Shown here: positions 63,300 through 64,000 of the stretch, piece after piece
Position numbering within the stretch: position 1 is the first letter of the stretch
How the letters are laid out: every line of letters starts with the position of its first letter
Assembly: GCF_040750475.1 (NCBI RefSeq)
Contig: NZ_JABJVY010000002.1
Location: forward strand, 1-64,000
DNA: 64,000 nt
Reading direction: 5' to 3'
Source of the DNA: Amorphus sp040750475
Lineage (GTDB): Bacteria > Pseudomonadota > Alphaproteobacteria > Rhizobiales > Amorphaceae
The notes under the pieces: generated by a model
What the model was told of the DNA's origin: nothing
The model's database searches: none
The model's input: only the letters and a program-made list of their open reading frames with translations
Made by a program: the position numbers and the translations under genes

Positions 63300-64000
63300 A
63301 TGACGACGGACCGCTTCCGTCAGCACAGCAGTCACTGGGGTGCGTTCAGCGCGCGCATGAAAAATGGGCGGCTGGACGTCAGATCCTTCGACCAGGATCC
63401 CGATCCCTCGCCGTTGCTCGCCAACATTCCCGCGGCAATCGATCATCCCGCCCGGCTCAAACGCCCGCTGGTGCGGCGCGGCTGGTTGGAGAACGGGCCG
63501 GGCCCCGATCCCCGCCGCGGCGAGGACGGCTATGTGGAGATGGATTGGGACGCGGCACTGGACATGGCCGCTGCCGAGTTGCGCCGTCTTGGTGCGGGGC
63601 CGGATCTTCCGCAAACGGGCACGTTGCCCGGTGCGAATGTGTTCGGCGGTTCATATGGTTGGTCGTCGGCCGGTCGCTTCCATCACGCTCAGAGCCAGGT
63701 CCATCGCTTCCTGAACACGGTGTTCGGCGGCTATGTCGCGAGCGTCGACACCTACTCGACCGGAGCGGGCTCGGTGATCCTGTCTCTCGTCTGGGGCAGT
63801 GCGCCGAAGCTCACCCGCGATCATCCGTACTGGCGTGAGCTGAAAGACGATACGGAGCTTTTGATTTCCTTCGGTGGCTTGCCGATGCGCAATCTCGCGG
63901 TCAGCTCCGGCGGGAATTCGCAGCATGTCGCGCGCTCCGTCCTGGATGCGGCCGCGTCTCGGGGCTGCGAATTCGTCTCCGTCAGCCCGCTGGCCGACGA
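63300..64000 (+). CDS. BisC/TorA-type molybdopterin S/N-oxide reductase (5' part)
   Basis: The first 233 residues of a gene that runs off the right edge. It begins at ATG 63300 and reads FGGSYGWSSAGRFHHAQSQ, the motif of the biotin sulfoxide/TMAO/DMSO reductase family, then DTYSTGAGS, whose serine corresponds to the molybdenum ligand in DMSO reductase. There is no Tat signal, so a cytosolic BisC-like enzyme is more likely than periplasmic TorA. It would reduce a sulfoxide or N-oxide with a quinol or NADPH-linked donor. It sits directly after an amine-oxidase-like gene in the ABC importer operon. Confidence 0.88.
   Translation, partial: MTTDRFRQHSSHWGAFSARMKNGRLDVRSFDQDPDPSPLLANIPAAIDHPARLKRPLVRRGWLENGPGPDPRRGEDGYVEMDWDAALDMAAAELRRLGAGPDLPQTGTLPGANVFGGSYGWSSAGRFHHAQSQVHRFLNTVFGGYVASVDTYSTGAGSVILSLVWGSAPKLTRDHPYWRELKDDTELLISFGGLPMRNLAVSSGGNSQHVARSVLDAAASRGCEFVSVSPLAD

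Overview
The window looks like chromosomal DNA from a GC-rich alphaproteobacterium, most probably of the order Hyphomicrobiales (Rhizobiales). Support comes from the coding style, three TRAP transporters (two of the TAXI type), a TGA-N9-TCA iron box of the kind bound by RirA, and one copy of an intergenic repeat that I recall from Rhizobium and Mesorhizobium genomes. It is an accessory nutrient-acquisition region. About 45 protein genes are packed into short operons, with no rRNA, tRNA, CRISPR array, phage genes or intact insertion sequence.

Layout. 1-5.8 kb: the end of an unknown gene, an AspT/YidE-type carrier, a ClC chloride/proton antiporter, a small membrane protein and a DHA2 drug exporter. 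5.9-9.0 kb: a TAXI-TRAP importer. 9.7-11.7 kb: a bicupin oxalate decarboxylase with a DUF1275 membrane protein. 12.6-14.9 kb: a LysR regulator divergent from an MFS exporter. 15.1-32.0 kb: two siderophore-uptake loci. The first is AraC regulator / TonB receptor, FhuD, FhuB and an exporter-fold ABC protein. The second is sigma factor, FecR, STN-type TonB receptor, siderophore-interacting protein, two permeases, ATPase and binding protein. 32.2-34.5 kb: an FdhF/YdeP molybdoenzyme. 35.0-41.3 kb: a DctPQM TRAP transporter with a metal-dependent cyclase/hydrolase and an amidase, facing a LysR regulator. 41.4-49.2 kb: RidA, TAXI-TRAP, acyl-CoA ligase, alcohol dehydrogenase and enoyl-CoA hydratase in one operon, facing a LysR regulator. 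49.4-52.5 kb: a TetR regulator, a broken alpha/beta hydrolase, an FAD monooxygenase and a RidA protein. 53.0-64.0 kb: aminotransferase, aldehyde dehydrogenase, hydroxyacid dehydrogenase, a spermidine/putrescine-type ABC importer, an FAD amine oxidase-like protein and a truncated BisC-type molybdoenzyme.

The modules share one logic: an importer for a small organic acid, amine or iron chelate, a few enzymes that feed the import into central metabolism, and a dedicated regulator. The most notable regulatory signal is in the last module. Three promoters (aminotransferase, aldehyde dehydrogenase, ABC binding protein) each carry two imperfect 15-bp palindromes spaced exactly 20 bp apart, which points to one regulator controlling a single amine catabolic regulon. 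Other points of interest are the Fhu locus without its own FhuC ATPase, a TGA-N9-TCA box in front of the Fec-type sigma factor, and a hydrolase pseudogene between matching TetR-type operators. Coordinates include stop codons. Start choices rest on ribosome-binding sites and family length, and several are uncertain as noted.
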